From Isoetes taiwanensis (Eukaryota > Streptophyta > Lycopodiopsida > Isoetales > Isoetaceae): a DNA stretch of 64,000 nucleotides. This document shows positions 34,468 to 47,119 of this stretch, piece after piece. Within the stretch, counting starts at the first letter, position 1. Every line of letters begins with the position of its first letter. A program made the position numbers and the translations under genes. Under the pieces are notes generated by a model, which saw only the letters and a list, made by a program, of their open reading frames with translations, did no database searches and had not been told where the DNA came from. Where the stretch lies: contig JAJEKV010000008.1 in assembly GCA_021234155.1 (NCBI GenBank), positions 3,299,008 to 3,363,007 of the forward strand. The letters are read 5' to 3'.

Positions 34468-36498
34468 TCCTATTGTTTAAATTCGGTTTTAGGGTTTAGA
34501 AAACTTTTAGATTTTTTTCTAAGATGTTTTACAAAGGTTTGAAGGGTTTTTGGCGTAGGAAGATATTCCCAATGTTCCAAAAATTTAGAAAGCATCTTAT
34601 ATATGATTTTAATGGTTTTGATTTTGGCCGGAATATAGGATTTTTCTTGAGTAAAGCTTCCATTCATGCCGGAAGCATGCACCACTGACATGGAAGCCAC
34701 CGCTGCTATGGTTAGGATTCGTGATATTATGTTCCTATTTTTTATTATTTGAGCCATAACTGCGGCATGGATGCATTCAAGCCGATAATCTAGAGGTAGA
34801 AGTATAGTTTTGTTATGGTAAATTTGCATGGATTGTAGATAGTTTTTTAAAGGTCTTTGGCCGTGGGAGCTTCAAGGCTCTCTTCCACAACCATGGCCAC
34901 CGTGACCACATATCCTTTTAGCCCCCTTGGAAAGGATCTCGGTCAAGTTGTGCGGTCTTTGGATATGGAGCAAAGGCGTAAATTTATACATATGAAGGAC
35001 ACGCCAACTTCCCGGCCGCCAAAGTTATATGAACCGCTACTTGCCTTAGATGATTCTTTGCAAGATTTCATAGCTCCCAAAGCAAAGATTCCGATGATGG
35101 CTTTGGTGATGATTTTTTAGTATTGGAGAATGGCCCCTCACGGAGAACCTTTTTCTTTGCCATTCCGGTTGCAAAAAATGGTAAGATTATAGTTTTGTGC
35201 TTGCATTCATGTCTCTTTTCATCGCCATGACATCTTGAATGCTCCATCGATCATCTATATTGGACATCGGTTAAGATATTATTATAAACCGTGGGTTAGG
35301 GTATTACAATGGATCATTGGCATGTCTATCATAAAATACTTAGATTACATTGAGAGTGTATTTGTTTTGTTCATGCGTAATGCAAATCTTCTCTCATGGT
35401 GTCTGAATGCAATGACTTGGAATGGAAGCTTACACATACCATGATCCGACCTTATCATTCATTGTTCTTCTATATGCAACATTAGGTGCGTGGCGTTTTC
35501 GAGGAAGGAAAGAGGCTCTAACCCCGGCCTCTTCAAGCCATTGTCTGTAACATCATTGGCAGCCTTTAGATTCTCACACCTATGTCATTATTTCGCATAT
35601 AAATGGGTTCAAGATGTCTTGGGATGCAATTATCTTGGGCGATGAAAAAAGTTTTCGACATCTCGTCCCCATTGCCTTTCTTCTCTGTTTGTGCTTTTAG
35701 TAATTGCTCCAAAGAATGTAGATACGCTCCAACTAAAGAGATTGAAAATTCGTTTTCAAAAGCGACCATAACTTCTAAGATGATACTATTGTTTTCCATT
35801 ATGCAGGTTTAAAGAGCGTTAAAGGCGAGCTTGAACAAGAAGTTTGAGGCAGCCATTCGACACTTTGAGGTAATTGTTCTTGAATCGTTTATGCTAGGCA
35901 CAATTCTTCTGCAAGATTTCATAGCTTATCAAAGTGAAGCTTCTGGCAATAGGTACCAATAGTCCCAGCTTTTCTACGTTGGAGGCGGACAGAAAATTTG
36001 GTCAGCATGTTGGGAGGATCCTTGGCAAGCATGAAGTCTATTCACCTGTAGGCTTTGGAAGCACAAAACTTTGCAAAAGGAAAGGGCGTAAGGGTGAAGA
36101 GAAATGGTGTGTCTTAATTTCTTCTACTAATCTGACTACAACTTAGTGCTTTTTATGTAACCGCCAAAGTTAAATGGAAGAAGTCTTCAAGGAATTGTCC
36201 AAATCTCTATGTCTCTTTACTCGGGAAGACACGTAATGTCATGGTAAAGAGCTGATTAAACAAAGACTACTAAAGAAACTGGATGATGCTAAGATTTCGT
36301 TTCTACACTTGACATTTTTCTATTTCACTTTTCAATGCATTCTATGGCATCTTTGTTTTAAGTTATTGCATATGCAAACATTTTCCTCCGACTCTTAGTG
36401 CATTGGATAGTTAATGTCACTTATCCATTAAAGCTCAACATCTTATGGCTACATGGCTTCTCTACTAATCAACTCTGCCGCATAGGAATCGATGTCGG

Positions 36499-36578
36499 GA
36501 CGTAGCATGCCTCTCGTCGCCGCACGGGGAAAAAAATAGAGACGCAGCATGCCTCACACGAGGGAAAAAAAAATAGAG
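36499..36578. repeat. ~40-bp imperfect tandem duplication
   Basis: Two adjacent units share GCATGCCTC and an A-run followed by TAGAG. Inside the Helitron. Confidence 0.65.
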
Positions 36579-38020
36579 TCTAACATGTCTTTAAATGTAG
36601 CATTGAATTCTTTTATCTAAGGCAACTAGACATGGTAGGCCTCTTCCACACATGATCAATTCAAATTTTCAGTAAGTTGCAGTTTTAACATGTCTTCATA
36701 TGATCCTTGATGGGTTTAGGCTTCCAAGTGCCCAAGGAAACAGAGTTGAAAATCGTATAGGATGTGCTTGGCTAATTGTATCTATGTCATTTCTATTTCA
36801 TTTTTCTATGCGAAATGGAATGTAGCCAAATTATCTAGGCAATGCAATCAAGATTCTAAGTTTAGTTTGTTAATTACCATAATACTCATATTGGTTGACA
36901 GGAAGCACAAAATGGGCAGCAAGGTGAAATGCTCAGAGTGAATTCAATGTTGGGCTTCCAGAACATCCAAGCACTTTCCCAAGGAAAATTACACTTCAAA
37001 CAAGTTCAGTAGGTGAGGCAGAAGCCCTACTTTTTTAAGCTATCATGTAGTCTCTATATTTGCTAGAAATAAATCTGAGGTTATTGGTAAAGTTCGTGAG
37101 GCCAATTGCCCAATTTGCGTAAAGATTGTAGTGCATTGTGTTGGTAGGAATTTGTAATTTGAAGATGTAGTGTGGTTAAAGTAACAAGACGTAATTGCTC
37201 ATAAATGTAGCTGTCGCTTGCAGGACTTGAAGCAACTGGCCGAAAAGAGACCTTGCACAGATTTTCATTTGCTTGTATATGTACATGTTTGCATCTGGAG
37301 AGGCATACATATTGTAGACAGTACTTAATGAGATAGTACAAGACTTCATGCAACACCTTTATTTCTTTCAATGATTGAGAACCAAGATTCCATGACATTA
37401 TATGTGGCGCTTAAAGGCGGACTCATAACAAAACGACCTTATTTCTCATGTTGCTTGGACGAACCAAGTAAGTCTTGAAGAGCTTTTCTTATTTTCTTCA
37501 GCTTTATAATTGAATATAGCATTTTTGCATGCCTCTATGGTGGTCAGTGTTGTTTTATAGAATTGCTTGCAGATCCGCCAAGAGGGGCTCCAACTATTCA
37601 TCTTTGGGTGCATTTGGCTTAAGACTAATTCTAATGCTATTTTAGGTTATTGATTGCACATGCATGCCTATTATGGTAAAGTAATAGTTGATTGTGCCTA
37701 GGATATTGCGCATTAAGGGCTACGCTATATTTTTTATTCATCTCTGTGGCGGAAATAGGTGACTTGAAAATTGTGCTATCTAATTCATTGAAAATATTAT
37801 GGCAGTGACAGTTTATGGGCCTAGATGCATATTTAGCTTCGTTGTAGATGGAATCAGGTTGAATTGCTCCTTAAATAGCAGGAAATATAAATATGTTGAA
37901 TGCTTGATACATGCATTATGAGAAAATAGCTTGCAATGGTTTTTAAAGTCTGCTTTTGTCGAAGCTCAATGCTTTATGGGTAGTTATTAATTAAAACATG
38001 TTGTCCAGGTCTTTGAACAG

Positions 38021-38068
38021 ATGTGGAGTAAGAATATGTGCTATATGTGGAGTAAGAATATGTGCTAT
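38021..38068. repeat. perfect 24-bp tandem duplication
   Basis: ATGTGGAGTAAGAATATG plus six bases occurs twice head to tail with no change. Inside the Helitron. Confidence 0.85.
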
Positions 38069-40489
38069 TATTTGTGAGATTTAAATTGAGATAGAATAGT
38101 GCTTAGGTCTTAGAATTGTCCCTAAAAATATCAACTTAACGGTATGGGTTGCAGAAGATAATAGCTCAATGCTCGGATTTCCTTTGCTACAAGCTTTTCC
38201 AGCATGTTTTGGGTTTGTGTATAGACAGTGTGCATTGTGATATACAGTTATAGGTGAGGTGCTGCTATAGGAATTACACTCAGGTTAAGATAGATTAGCT
38301 GCACATGCATGCATGGTTTAGGATGCAGTTTATAGGCTGGGTTGCATGCTAATGATGGTTTAGAAGGTTGACTCATGTATGTAAGATATATGAAACAAAG
38401 TTCGAGTTAATTTTATGAAGAAAATACAGATTTGGAGGGAGTATAATATAATATTATAGAAGATGGTAAGGGCTTGGTTGCTTTTCTTAAAGGTCTTCGT
38501 GGATGTGGTTGTTAGGAATTTGATTGTATGCGGCTTATGTGGGACGGATGCTATGGTTAACTTAAAAGTTTCTATCGCTGCGTGAAGTGAATAATAATCA
38601 GTTGCAAGTCTATTGTAGTTTGACTTATAGATAAGTATTACAGGTTATGCAAAGAAATGGTGCTTTGCTACATGCGGGTTACGTTCGTTACATAAAGGTC
38701 TACATAATAAATGGGTCACAGTGCAAATATCTCAATATAATGTTGCATTTGGATGCCTGTCTCAAAAAAACTCAAATAGGAAGGCACTTATGAAATATGA
38801 TGCAATTCTAAATACAAATCTACCTTTGATATGGCACTCTATGTTCTATTGATGATCTACGTAATGGTCATTTCCTTCTCAAAAACTCACATGTGATGTT
38901 TACTATTGCATGAGTTACAACCAAGGTTTTCTTTCCAAACAATCTCTACTCCTCAAATCTACCTTTGGCAACTATAACTTCAGGAGCTACGTTTTGAAAC
39001 CTAACCTAGAACTCATACGGAAAAGTTGTCATAAACTATCTAAGCCTTGCACCATTTAGATCAGAATCATCGTGCATGCATCACTGTTCGGTTGAGCAAC
39101 CTTTGTCAATAAACCCTCACTCCCCCTCCCAGGATACCGACCTTCAATGGTAAACTTTGTATGATGTGCCATGCTTTGCTCATTAATGAACCATAAGTAG
39201 AGTATCATTTGAATGGTTGTAGATGCCATCAAAGAAATATGAGGGGCCTTCATTTGCTATTATTCCATTGTCTAATAGTACGAAGATTTTTGTTCAAATG
39301 TAAAATGTGCTAAACTTTACATTTATATTTTACATGAACATTGTACCATAACGTCAACAAAATTACTGTAATATTACAACCGCACTATAATTACAACTCC
39401 ACAGTTGGACATGATATAAGTAGTACATAGACTGTGTGTAGCTATGCATGTCAAACATGAATGCACACCTTAACAAAATACATTATTAGCACTACATAAA
39501 AGAACCGCAAATCAAAACATTGCAAGAAGAACAAGAAATGCAAGGCACTAATTTTAGCTTAACAACCACATTCAACTATATATTATTGAAGTTTAAGCGG
39601 CCTCCATGGTAAACTTATAAAACATTTGTTTCATATGGCCGTCTTTATGGCACACTCTCATTCATACTACAGATCCCCAATCCACGTGATGAAGTCCTTC
39701 CTCCCAACTCACTTGCATTCCAGATGACATAAAAAAACATGCATTTCGCATGCCTAAGAACTCCTTGCTCAAAATCCACTTGCAATTCCATAAAAAAGAA
39801 ACAATTCGTAAGAATGACATCTACAAGACCAAGGGAGTTATTGTGCTTGAGATCTTCTCACAACTAGGTGCTATATTGCAGGCATAGTTTGAAGAAGATT
39901 AAACTTAATTAGAGGTGAGTTAATATTCAAAGCTATGTTCAGTAATGCTCCATTTTTAAATGTTGTGGTTGTATGTTACTTTTCTCTAACAATTATGGCT
40001 AAAGTAAGTTAGGTTTACTGTGATAGATATATAGAAAATGGAGTGATAAATATGATGCACATGGTTACAAACTTATTGTGCTCAAACTATTTAGAAATAC
40101 TTCTGTTATATAATTGCACCATTCATCCATGTTTCCCATCAAAATCCATGCTATATAATTGCCTAATTCACCCATGGTGTAGTCTATTAATATTGCGCTC
40201 TCTATTTTTTGAGAACGGTTAGTACTACACTTGGGTCGCATCTTACAATGCTACATGATCTATGACAAAAGTCTAGGCATTTCTTCCAATCTCATTTGAC
40301 CATTTGGACCTCCAATCCTTTTATGAGCATCATTCTTATTTAGGTGCCTATCATTAGCATTTAAAGGTTGGTCATGGATTATATTATGGTTATGCAAGAC
40401 ACCATCCAAAGTTTGGGTACACATGTACCATGCTATACAAAAATAAATTTTATGATTCTGCAGTGATTTTGCATCCGAATGAAATTTCT

Positions 40490-43270
40490 CAAGTTGCATC
40501 TTTGACCTGGTTATTTGTAATGGTGGCACAATGGCCGTCTTCCGGTTGCTACACTTGTAGACAGGGAGAACCAAGGGGGCGGCTCCAGGTGTGGTGGATT
40601 ATCTGCTGGTTGAGGAGCAGATCTGCACTGGTTACTCATTTTCCATCGGGGATGTACACCTCGGGCGAGGAAGTAGATCGGACCACCGCCTGCTCATGCA
40701 TCTCCATTGGGAGGCTTCCTGCACCTCGCCGCTTCAACACACCGGATGCCCTAGTCACTGACTACCACCGTCACGGGGACCTATGCCCACTGCTTGAGCA
40801 CGATCCGGCCGGGGCTGCTGCAACTCCCTACACTTCAAGAGCACCGGCCGAGCCGCTTCGCCGCTTGGCCAAGGCCGAAAAGATGCTTTGGGAGAGGCCG
40901 CCACTACGAACCACAGGCACTACCACCTTTCCCTCAAGAACAAATGGTTTGATGATGAGTGTCGGGAGCTCAAACGCGACACTCCAGGCAAGTCATCCCA
41001 TCCCATCTCCCCAGGCCCCTTCCATCAATAAATAGCGCCTTTCTCAAGAACAAGAAGGCGGATACCTTGCAGAGCATAAGCCTTGATGTTTGGTCTCTGG
41101 GACCGCACCCCGGGACATTACGGAGAAGGGTCTTGAGCAAGCCTGCCGCATGATACTGGGGAACATTGCATGGCTCTGGTTATCACTGAAGGGATGTTAT
41201 CATGGGCCTCTGAGGTCTAGCTAATGGGAAGGCAAAGATTTAGATGGCGCAAAAGCGTAACTTCGAAATGGGGGCGGCCTCCATCGGTGCCTCGTCCTCA
41301 CGGCATTATTCAATAAAGCATTGCGAGAAGGCTTCCCACGCAATGGATCACTATGAGTAGTGCCCATCTACAAAGCGGGGACCCTCAATGCCCGGCCAAC
41401 TACCGTACTATTATGGTCAGCTCTCTCTTTGCAAAACGTTATGGCATCCTTGAGCAGCGTCGACAATATGGGGCGTAAGAAAGCGGAGGTGAGAGCTCTT
41501 ACAGCAGGGTTTTCCGCCCGGACATTCCACCATTGATCATATCTTCACTCAAGACATTGATTGAGGATAGCGAGGAATCGCTTAGGGCTGCAATGTTGTT
41601 TCGATTGATTTTGCAAAAGCGTTCGACCGCGATTACCCGCAACAAGCTCAGGGGGCGATTGCGACAATTTGGGGACCCCCGGACTTGCGAGAATGCATTA
41701 TATATAGGTCAGACGAGGCATGCTCGGGCCGTATCACATCAGCAAAGACAACCGTGTCGTGAGCATTGGAGTCGTCGGGGTTGCCCCCTCTCCCCCACAC
41801 TCTTTGGCCTATACATTGATCGGTTGGAAGATTGGCTCTCGAGCATGGAGGTCTTGGGCGCACATCTCATGCATCACACAATCCGGGCAACTCATATATC
41901 TGACGATGTCAACCTCATGGCCTACCTCCGAGGAGGACATGCGGCGTCACTGGATGCTCTTGACACTTTTGCCAATTCGGCATGCGAGTGAACTTGGCCA
42001 AAACTAGGTCTTTGCTTAGTTGCATCATCCGTCGACCAAGGCTTCCCACCTTCACTTACCGGGGGCAAGAGGTAGAGGTGGCTCCAACCTACAAGTACTT
42101 GGGATTGAGTTCTCAACTACCACCTATTGGGATGCGGCTATCGAGGTTGCGGGTCATGGCGGGTTGGAAAGCACTATATGCCATGCGAACAACAGACCAC
42201 AAGGCAGTTATGCACGCACAGGGCCACCAATCACATTTGTTTGGGCCTTGGTTGAGCGGTCTGTTGTATGGGGGCGTGCTGTGGGGTCCGGTCATCTCCC
42301 TCAACACATGGAATGACCTCGGTAGGTGCGGAAGGCCTTCTTGGCACGGGCCCAGGGGTGAAGTCCACGGTTCCTGCAGATCCTACTCGAGGAGGCAGGC
42401 TTTCTACCCCTTCAATCCGGGCCGCATTGGAACGCCATATCGTTTACTTCCAAAAGGTGGTCGCTATGGGCGATACACGCTTTGCCCCATCTTGTTTTTG
42501 ACCGGCGATGGGTCCCCAACGCACGAAATCCTATTTGGAAAGACAAGCAAGCTCGATTGGTTCTCACTGGGGTGTGCAGCAAACAGATGCGTCCGTGTCG
42601 GGACAAAGAAAGATCGCGAGGCACTTAAAGCTGTACCTAGATGCTACTTTCCCCGCAAGCTCGGGATGCAGAGGCTCGACGGCGACGCTAAGGCGGCACA
42701 CTATCGGCGAGAAGTCAATCCTAGGCTCACAAGAGGCCCGCACCAAGATTTTGTACACCCGGTACGCCCATGAAGAAGCCGGCACTTATAGCTTCCATTC
42801 GCGACGGTGCACATCGCCTCCGCATTGAAACAGGCGTTGGGCTCGGGAAGCACGAGAGCAAAGGCTTTGCGTTGTTGCACCCGTGGCGCGATTGAGGATG
42901 AATGTCATACCCTCCAGATCCGCGCGGCATTTGCCCATATCCGAGAGGTATGTTCGACTACTAGTGCCCGCCGGCCGTTTGCATCGATTATTGACTACGG
43001 TGTCGTGGGTTTGTTGGGGTCATACCTCCGAGGAGGTTATGGATGCACTGGACGCGTTTGTGTCCTACGGGCGGTCTTGAATCGTCCTATGCAATTGTCT
43101 AGATGTGCCGGCATGCTTATTATCGCTTAAGGTTTTTCCCTCGAAAACCTTCGCCCGGGGGTTTTTTAATCTCACGTAATATGCTTGTCTGCTCTCTTTG
43201 TTTGGGTCCCATAGGCCAATTGGTCTCCGTGGGACGCCAAAACCTATTCTATTCTATTCTATTCTATTAA
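40490..43270 (+). mobile_element. LINE, 5'-truncated, with pentamer tail
   Basis: Begins inside the endonuclease domain (DLVICNGG, WPSSGCYTCRQGEP, GVVDYLLVEEQICTGYSFSI, then SDHRLLMHLHWE near 40680). RT blocks follow in shifting frames: VVSIDFAKAFDRD (near 41615), a degenerate SDDVNLMAYL catalytic box (near 41905), and the KYLGLSSQ-type thumb region near 42100. The 3' end has a stem-loop and a pentamer tail (43244-43268, ATTCT units). Endonuclease nicks the target and RT copies the RNA there; this copy has many frameshifts and is dead. It lies inside the Helitron. Confidence 0.88.
43131..43160 (+). other. LINE 3' stem-loop
   Basis: AAGGTTTT and AAAACCTT pair around a TCCCTCG loop, followed by a GGGGG-T6 stretch. 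The equivalent loop at 29735-29830 (minus) keeps the stem with an A-T to G-C change. Confidence 0.65.
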
Positions 43271-43767
43271 AACTTTTCCAAAGATCAAATAATGCATAGT
43301 TCTACACATCACTAAATGACTCATTGTCAATCTTTTACACATAACTAAATGAATATTGTCGTCTAAACGATGTGGCTCAACTTATTTAAATTAGAGACGT
43401 TTGTATACCCTTTGTATTGTTTTTGGTTGTGCATAAACTCTTTTGAACCAACATCCGGTCAAATCTTATGGGCACAAGAAATCACAAGACGTTATCAAAA
43501 TTAAGCAAAACTTCAACGTTGCATAGACAATAAACACTAGGACTAGAACTATTGACGACATATAAACACTTCTAGACAAAATTATTTGTCCCTTGGACAA
43601 ATATGTTTAGCATCATCTCCCCTTCTCCTATTTCTTTTTTCATTCATTCTCAAATATAGCTATGTACTGTAACTATCTCTACAACTTTATAATTGCCTAC
43701 AATAGAATCATATTCATGCCCAGTAATGTCCACAATCAAACAATCACCCCTTCAAATTGTTACTAAA

Positions 43768-43795
43768 GCCCGGCAACGCCGGGCACCATAACTAG
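43768..43795 (+). other. Helitron 3' terminus
   Basis: Seven-bp G+C hairpin with a three-base loop, seven-base spacer and terminal CTAG. This is the replication-termination signal of Helitrons. Confidence 0.85.
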
Positions 43796-43880
43796 TTTTA
43801 ATTAAAAGGTAATGTCTAGCTCATACTACATGTTGGTTCAGTTCAACAAGGCGTTCACTTTATTTTCAATGATCCATTTT
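43796..43880 (+). repeat. repeat family R, right part of the interrupted copy
   Basis: TAATTAAAAGGTAATGTCTA and following bases match 52680-52755. It is the continuation of 33719-34467 after the Helitron. Confidence 0.85.
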
Positions 43881-43889
43881 AAGAACTGC

Positions 43890-45344
43890 GGTATGAAAAA
43901 TGTTCAGCATATTGTGTAGTTCTTTCTGGTTTATTGGAAGATATCCAAAAGAAGGGGGTCTTGCTTATCTAAATGAAAAGTTAACATCAACAATTCTAGA
44001 TGCTGCAATGCCGGTATTCTATACAGGTGGGAGAAGAGGACCTTGTAACAAATGGTATGATTCTGATTGAAAAGCTGCCATGCAAGCCAGCAAAAATGCA
44101 TCGAATAAAGCTGAAGCAGAAAAAGCATATAAAAGGAATGTTAAGCAAAAGAAAGTTGTGTGGCAAAAGCAAGTGCATGAGCAAATGTTTGATGAGCTCC
44201 AGGCGGCCCCAAACAAATTTTGGATATGCACTACTACGAGTTTATATACTATTCCAGATGCTGCACAGATGCCAAAGTTAGATGGAAGTGCAATACCTCT
44301 TTTCGATAAAAATGATGTGTACCATTCTCTCAAAGAAATGGAAAATGGTAAGGCTCTAGATGCACAGGGGCTTGGAGTAGAGATGCTAAATGGGAGAGCG
44401 ATATGCTTCATAAAGACTTGCTGATCTATGCAACCTTGCATTAGTTCAAGGTGAGTTTCTAGTTGTTTGATGCACTAGCCAGGTAGTCCCAACTCACAAA
44501 GCAGGGTGTCGTAATGATGTAGCAAACTATCGGACCATACTTGTTGGTAGTATCTTTTTTAAACTTTTTGCTGCAATGTTGGAAAAGAAGATTAGTTCTT
44601 GGTCTGATAAAACAAATATACGTGCTTACTGTCAAGTAGGATTCCGGGCCAGGCATTCCACCGTAGATCAGCTGGTAACTCTTTGTGTATTGATGGAAGG
44701 GGCAAAAGGGGCAAGAAATACTCGATAATTGGCATTTATTGACTTTACTAAAGCATTTGATCGTGTTGATAGAAGAAATCTTGCTAATCGCCTTGAACAG
44801 CTACAAGTTCCTCTAGAGCTTAGGCACGCAGTGTCTTGTCTTTATAGAAGGTTCTCATTGAGCTATCATCTCCTTTTAAAGGGCTAGAAAGATTGCAAAG
44901 CACCATTGGTGTTAAGCAGTGGTGCCCTTGCTCACCAACATTGTTTGAATTGTACGTTGATGAGCTAGAATCATGGCTAGCAATGCATCGAGGCTTTGAA
45001 GCTGAAGTTTTATGGATACGTTGTCCAATTGCTTTTGTATGCTGATGATGTTGTGCTTATTGCACGTAGACTAGAGGATCTACAAAACATCTTGATGCTC
45101 TCAGTGAATAATGTAGGCAAAGGGCGATGAGCGTAAACCTACTCAAGTCCAAGATTATGATAATTGGCACTAGAACTTACCCGGACTTTATGTTTGATGG
45201 TGAGCCTATTGAGCGAGTCAAACATTATAAGTATCTTGGTATAGAGGTAGAAGATAATTATAATTGGAACATGGCCGCTATAAAGAGAGCAATTGGGGGT
45301 TTTCGAGCTCTTTATAGGATGTAATGGGCTCAATAGTCTTCTAG
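43890..45344 (+). mobile_element. LINE, truncated at both ends
   Basis: Plus-strand frames give the linker (KWYDSD, KNASNKAEAEKAYKRNVKQ in 44080-44424), the RT entry (VVPTHKAGCRNDVANYRTIL near 44480), the finger FIDFTKAFDRVDRRN (44740-44785), the catalytic box LLLYADDVVLIAR (45030-45070) and the thumb HYKYLGIEVEDNYNW (45220-45265). Stops and frameshifts are scattered. The family differs from the LINE at 40490-43270. The right end meets the 26-bp inverted repeat at 45345. Confidence 0.88.
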
Positions 45345-45370
45345 AAAGTCGCATTTAATTAAAGTGGGTC
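45345..45370 (+). repeat. left arm of a perfect 26-bp inverted pair
   Basis: Starts AAAGTCGCATTTAATT; its exact reverse complement is at 47540-47565. The pair bounds 2221 bp that include the palindrome array and the polypyrimidine tract. No target duplication is evident. Confidence 0.6.
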
Positions 45371-45989
45371 TCATTCCATTCCCACTTTTTTTTGGAACCC
45401 TGTTATTTTACACGAAAAGGACGAGGGAAATTTTTAAAACCGCATTATTGCTTTAGAAGATGCCTGTTTTCCTGTGTGAAAGAAATGGTTAAGGAAAATT
45501 ACGTGGTCTACTTTTCTCGGTTAACGAGTCGAGAAGATAAAGAGCACAACTAAAACCAATGAAAATGCTATCTCTCTGTAAACAAAGTGCTGCTCTGCCC
45601 TGAATTTTTATCCATAAATAATTTCATTACATTGTATTTTACAATGGTTGAAGATACCATGATGGTCGGGCTGACACAAATATTACATCATCTTCGCACA
45701 CAGACCACCTACTGGGAACAACATGCAGAGCAAGGTCTGAGGCGTTCCAAGCCACAAGAGCAACTTGAAGAGAATAGAAATCTGAACACGCTAGCCTGAC
45801 CAATGCATGTCACCAACCTCTTCTCGTCCTCTTTCCTGAATTAACGGGTCTTTCCATGGTTCCCGATCATGTCCTTTCTGTTCGCGATCTGTACTGGGAA
45901 AGGCATTTTCAAGTCAGTGCAAGTGATGCTACAGACAATACAAATAAGAAAACAACCAGTTCTAAGGGCCATTTCTGAAGAATGTAGGT

Positions 45990-46360
45990 ATAAGGCCCTT
46001 TCTCGACTGGCGAGTTGAGAAAGGCCCTAAGGCCCCTCTAAGGGCCTTTCTCGACTCGCGAGTCGAGAAATATAGCTTAGAGCCCAAAAAAAACAAAAAA
46101 CAAGAAAAAAAAAATAAATTTTTTTTCTAAGTAGGAAAAAAAAAAGTTCTTTGAGGGCCTTTCTCGACTCGTCAAGAAAGACCCTCAAGGCCCCTCTGAG
46201 GGCCTTTCTCGACTCGCGAGTCGAGAAAGGCAACTCAGAGTGAAAAACGCAGGTCTGTGGGCCAATTCTGTGGAAAAGGCAGGTCTGAGGAACTTTCTCG
46301 ACTCGCGAGAAAGGCAGCTTAGAGTGAAAAACTTAAGTCTGAAGGTCATTCTCGACTCAA
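45990..46360. repeat. array of 24-bp palindromes
   Basis: Half-site TTTCTCGACTCG followed by its complement forms perfect 24-bp palindromes at 46047-46070 and 46205-46228. Imperfect versions lie at about 45998-46023, 46159-46179, 46294-46312 and a half-site at 46349-46358. Flanks such as AGGGCCTTTCTC and GAGTGAAAAAC also repeat with a period of about 85 bp. Confidence 0.85.
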
Positions 46361-47002
46361 ACATGTAATCAAACATGAAACAAATGTCACAAACCTACTT
46401 GTCTACAAACATAGTTTCTATCTCCAATATTATGGAGCACAAATCATGATTAATGGGATTTTAATATCTCCAATATTATGGAGCACAAATCTGCTTGAAA
46501 AAAAATGGGATTTTAATAATAGATGAGCTAAACAATATAATATGATCTAAAATAATATAAAACATATGGCATTAGAATTTATATAGCAAGCGTCTGGAGC
46601 TTGGTGGGACGTTCAAGGCGGATTTCAGAGTGCCTTTTCAGGGTCCAAGCCATCGAAGGAAAGGAAATGTGTCTGTTTCGGCAAATGTATCTGCACCTGG
46701 TGGCACTCAAGATATGAGATCTTCTTGGGCGCATTAGTTTGTTTTTTTCCTTGTGTATATGTATATTGTGTGGGGCAGAGAAAGGGTGTCGTTTTGGATT
46801 GGCAGCCGTCTTTGGAAGTTGGGATGTAGCGGAAGAAAGGAGCGGGTTGAGGTCGCGAATCTGATCCATAGAGGTCAGATACATAGAATTTGCCTTGTAA
46901 GATCTTTTATTACTTATATGTATATGTATATGCCGAGATATGAATACTTTAAAGAATCCTGCCCATTCTTGCCTCGTGAGGCGAGAAAAAGCTTCTCTTG
47001 TT

Positions 47003-47100
47003 TAATTATTTATTGTGTAATTAATCAATTAATTAATTAATTAATTATATTATTAAGCTATTTAATTATATTATTTAATTAATTATATTTATTAATTGTC
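47003..47100. repeat. AT-rich TTAA-type low-complexity tract
   Basis: Iterated TTAATTAA and TTATAT units. Confidence 0.8.
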
Positions 47101-47119
47101 GAATGGTTGTTTAGCCATG

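Larger units (their letters stand above)
34468..43795 (+). mobile_element. Helitron, 9.3 kb, with nested LINE
   Basis: Starts TCCTATTG (34468) and ends with hairpin GCCCGGC-AAC-GCCGGGC (43768-43784), seven bases, then CTAG (43792-43795). It splits a copy of repeat R precisely between A (34467) and T (43796); an unsplit copy at 52666-52690 reads AAAAGTTATCTTAATTAAAA. The A|T target, TC start, subterminal hairpin and CTRR end are the Helitron hallmarks. No Rep/helicase was recognised, so it is probably non-autonomous. Cargo: 34468-40490 holds only small unrecognised frames (such as 34857-35120 and 35934-36146), and 40490-43270 is a LINE that inserted later or was carried. Short tandem repeats lie at 36499-36578 and 38021-38068. 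Confidence 0.85.

Noticed and set aside
34470-34829. 119-codon minus-strand frame at the Helitron left end
   Set aside because: No family resemblance and AT-rich composition; treated as chance or unknown cargo.
41982-42773. 263-codon plus-strand frame
   Set aside because: Part of the LINE at 40490-43270 read through a shifted frame; only its first portion is LINE-like, so it is not a separate gene.
43244-43275. Alternative Helitron start at TCTATT in the pentamer tract
   Set aside because: The interrupted repeat R places the true start at 34468; the pentamers are the LINE tail.
45990-46360. CRISPR-like array
   Set aside because: Repeat spacing is irregular, units are decaying palindromes, and the genome is eukaryotic.
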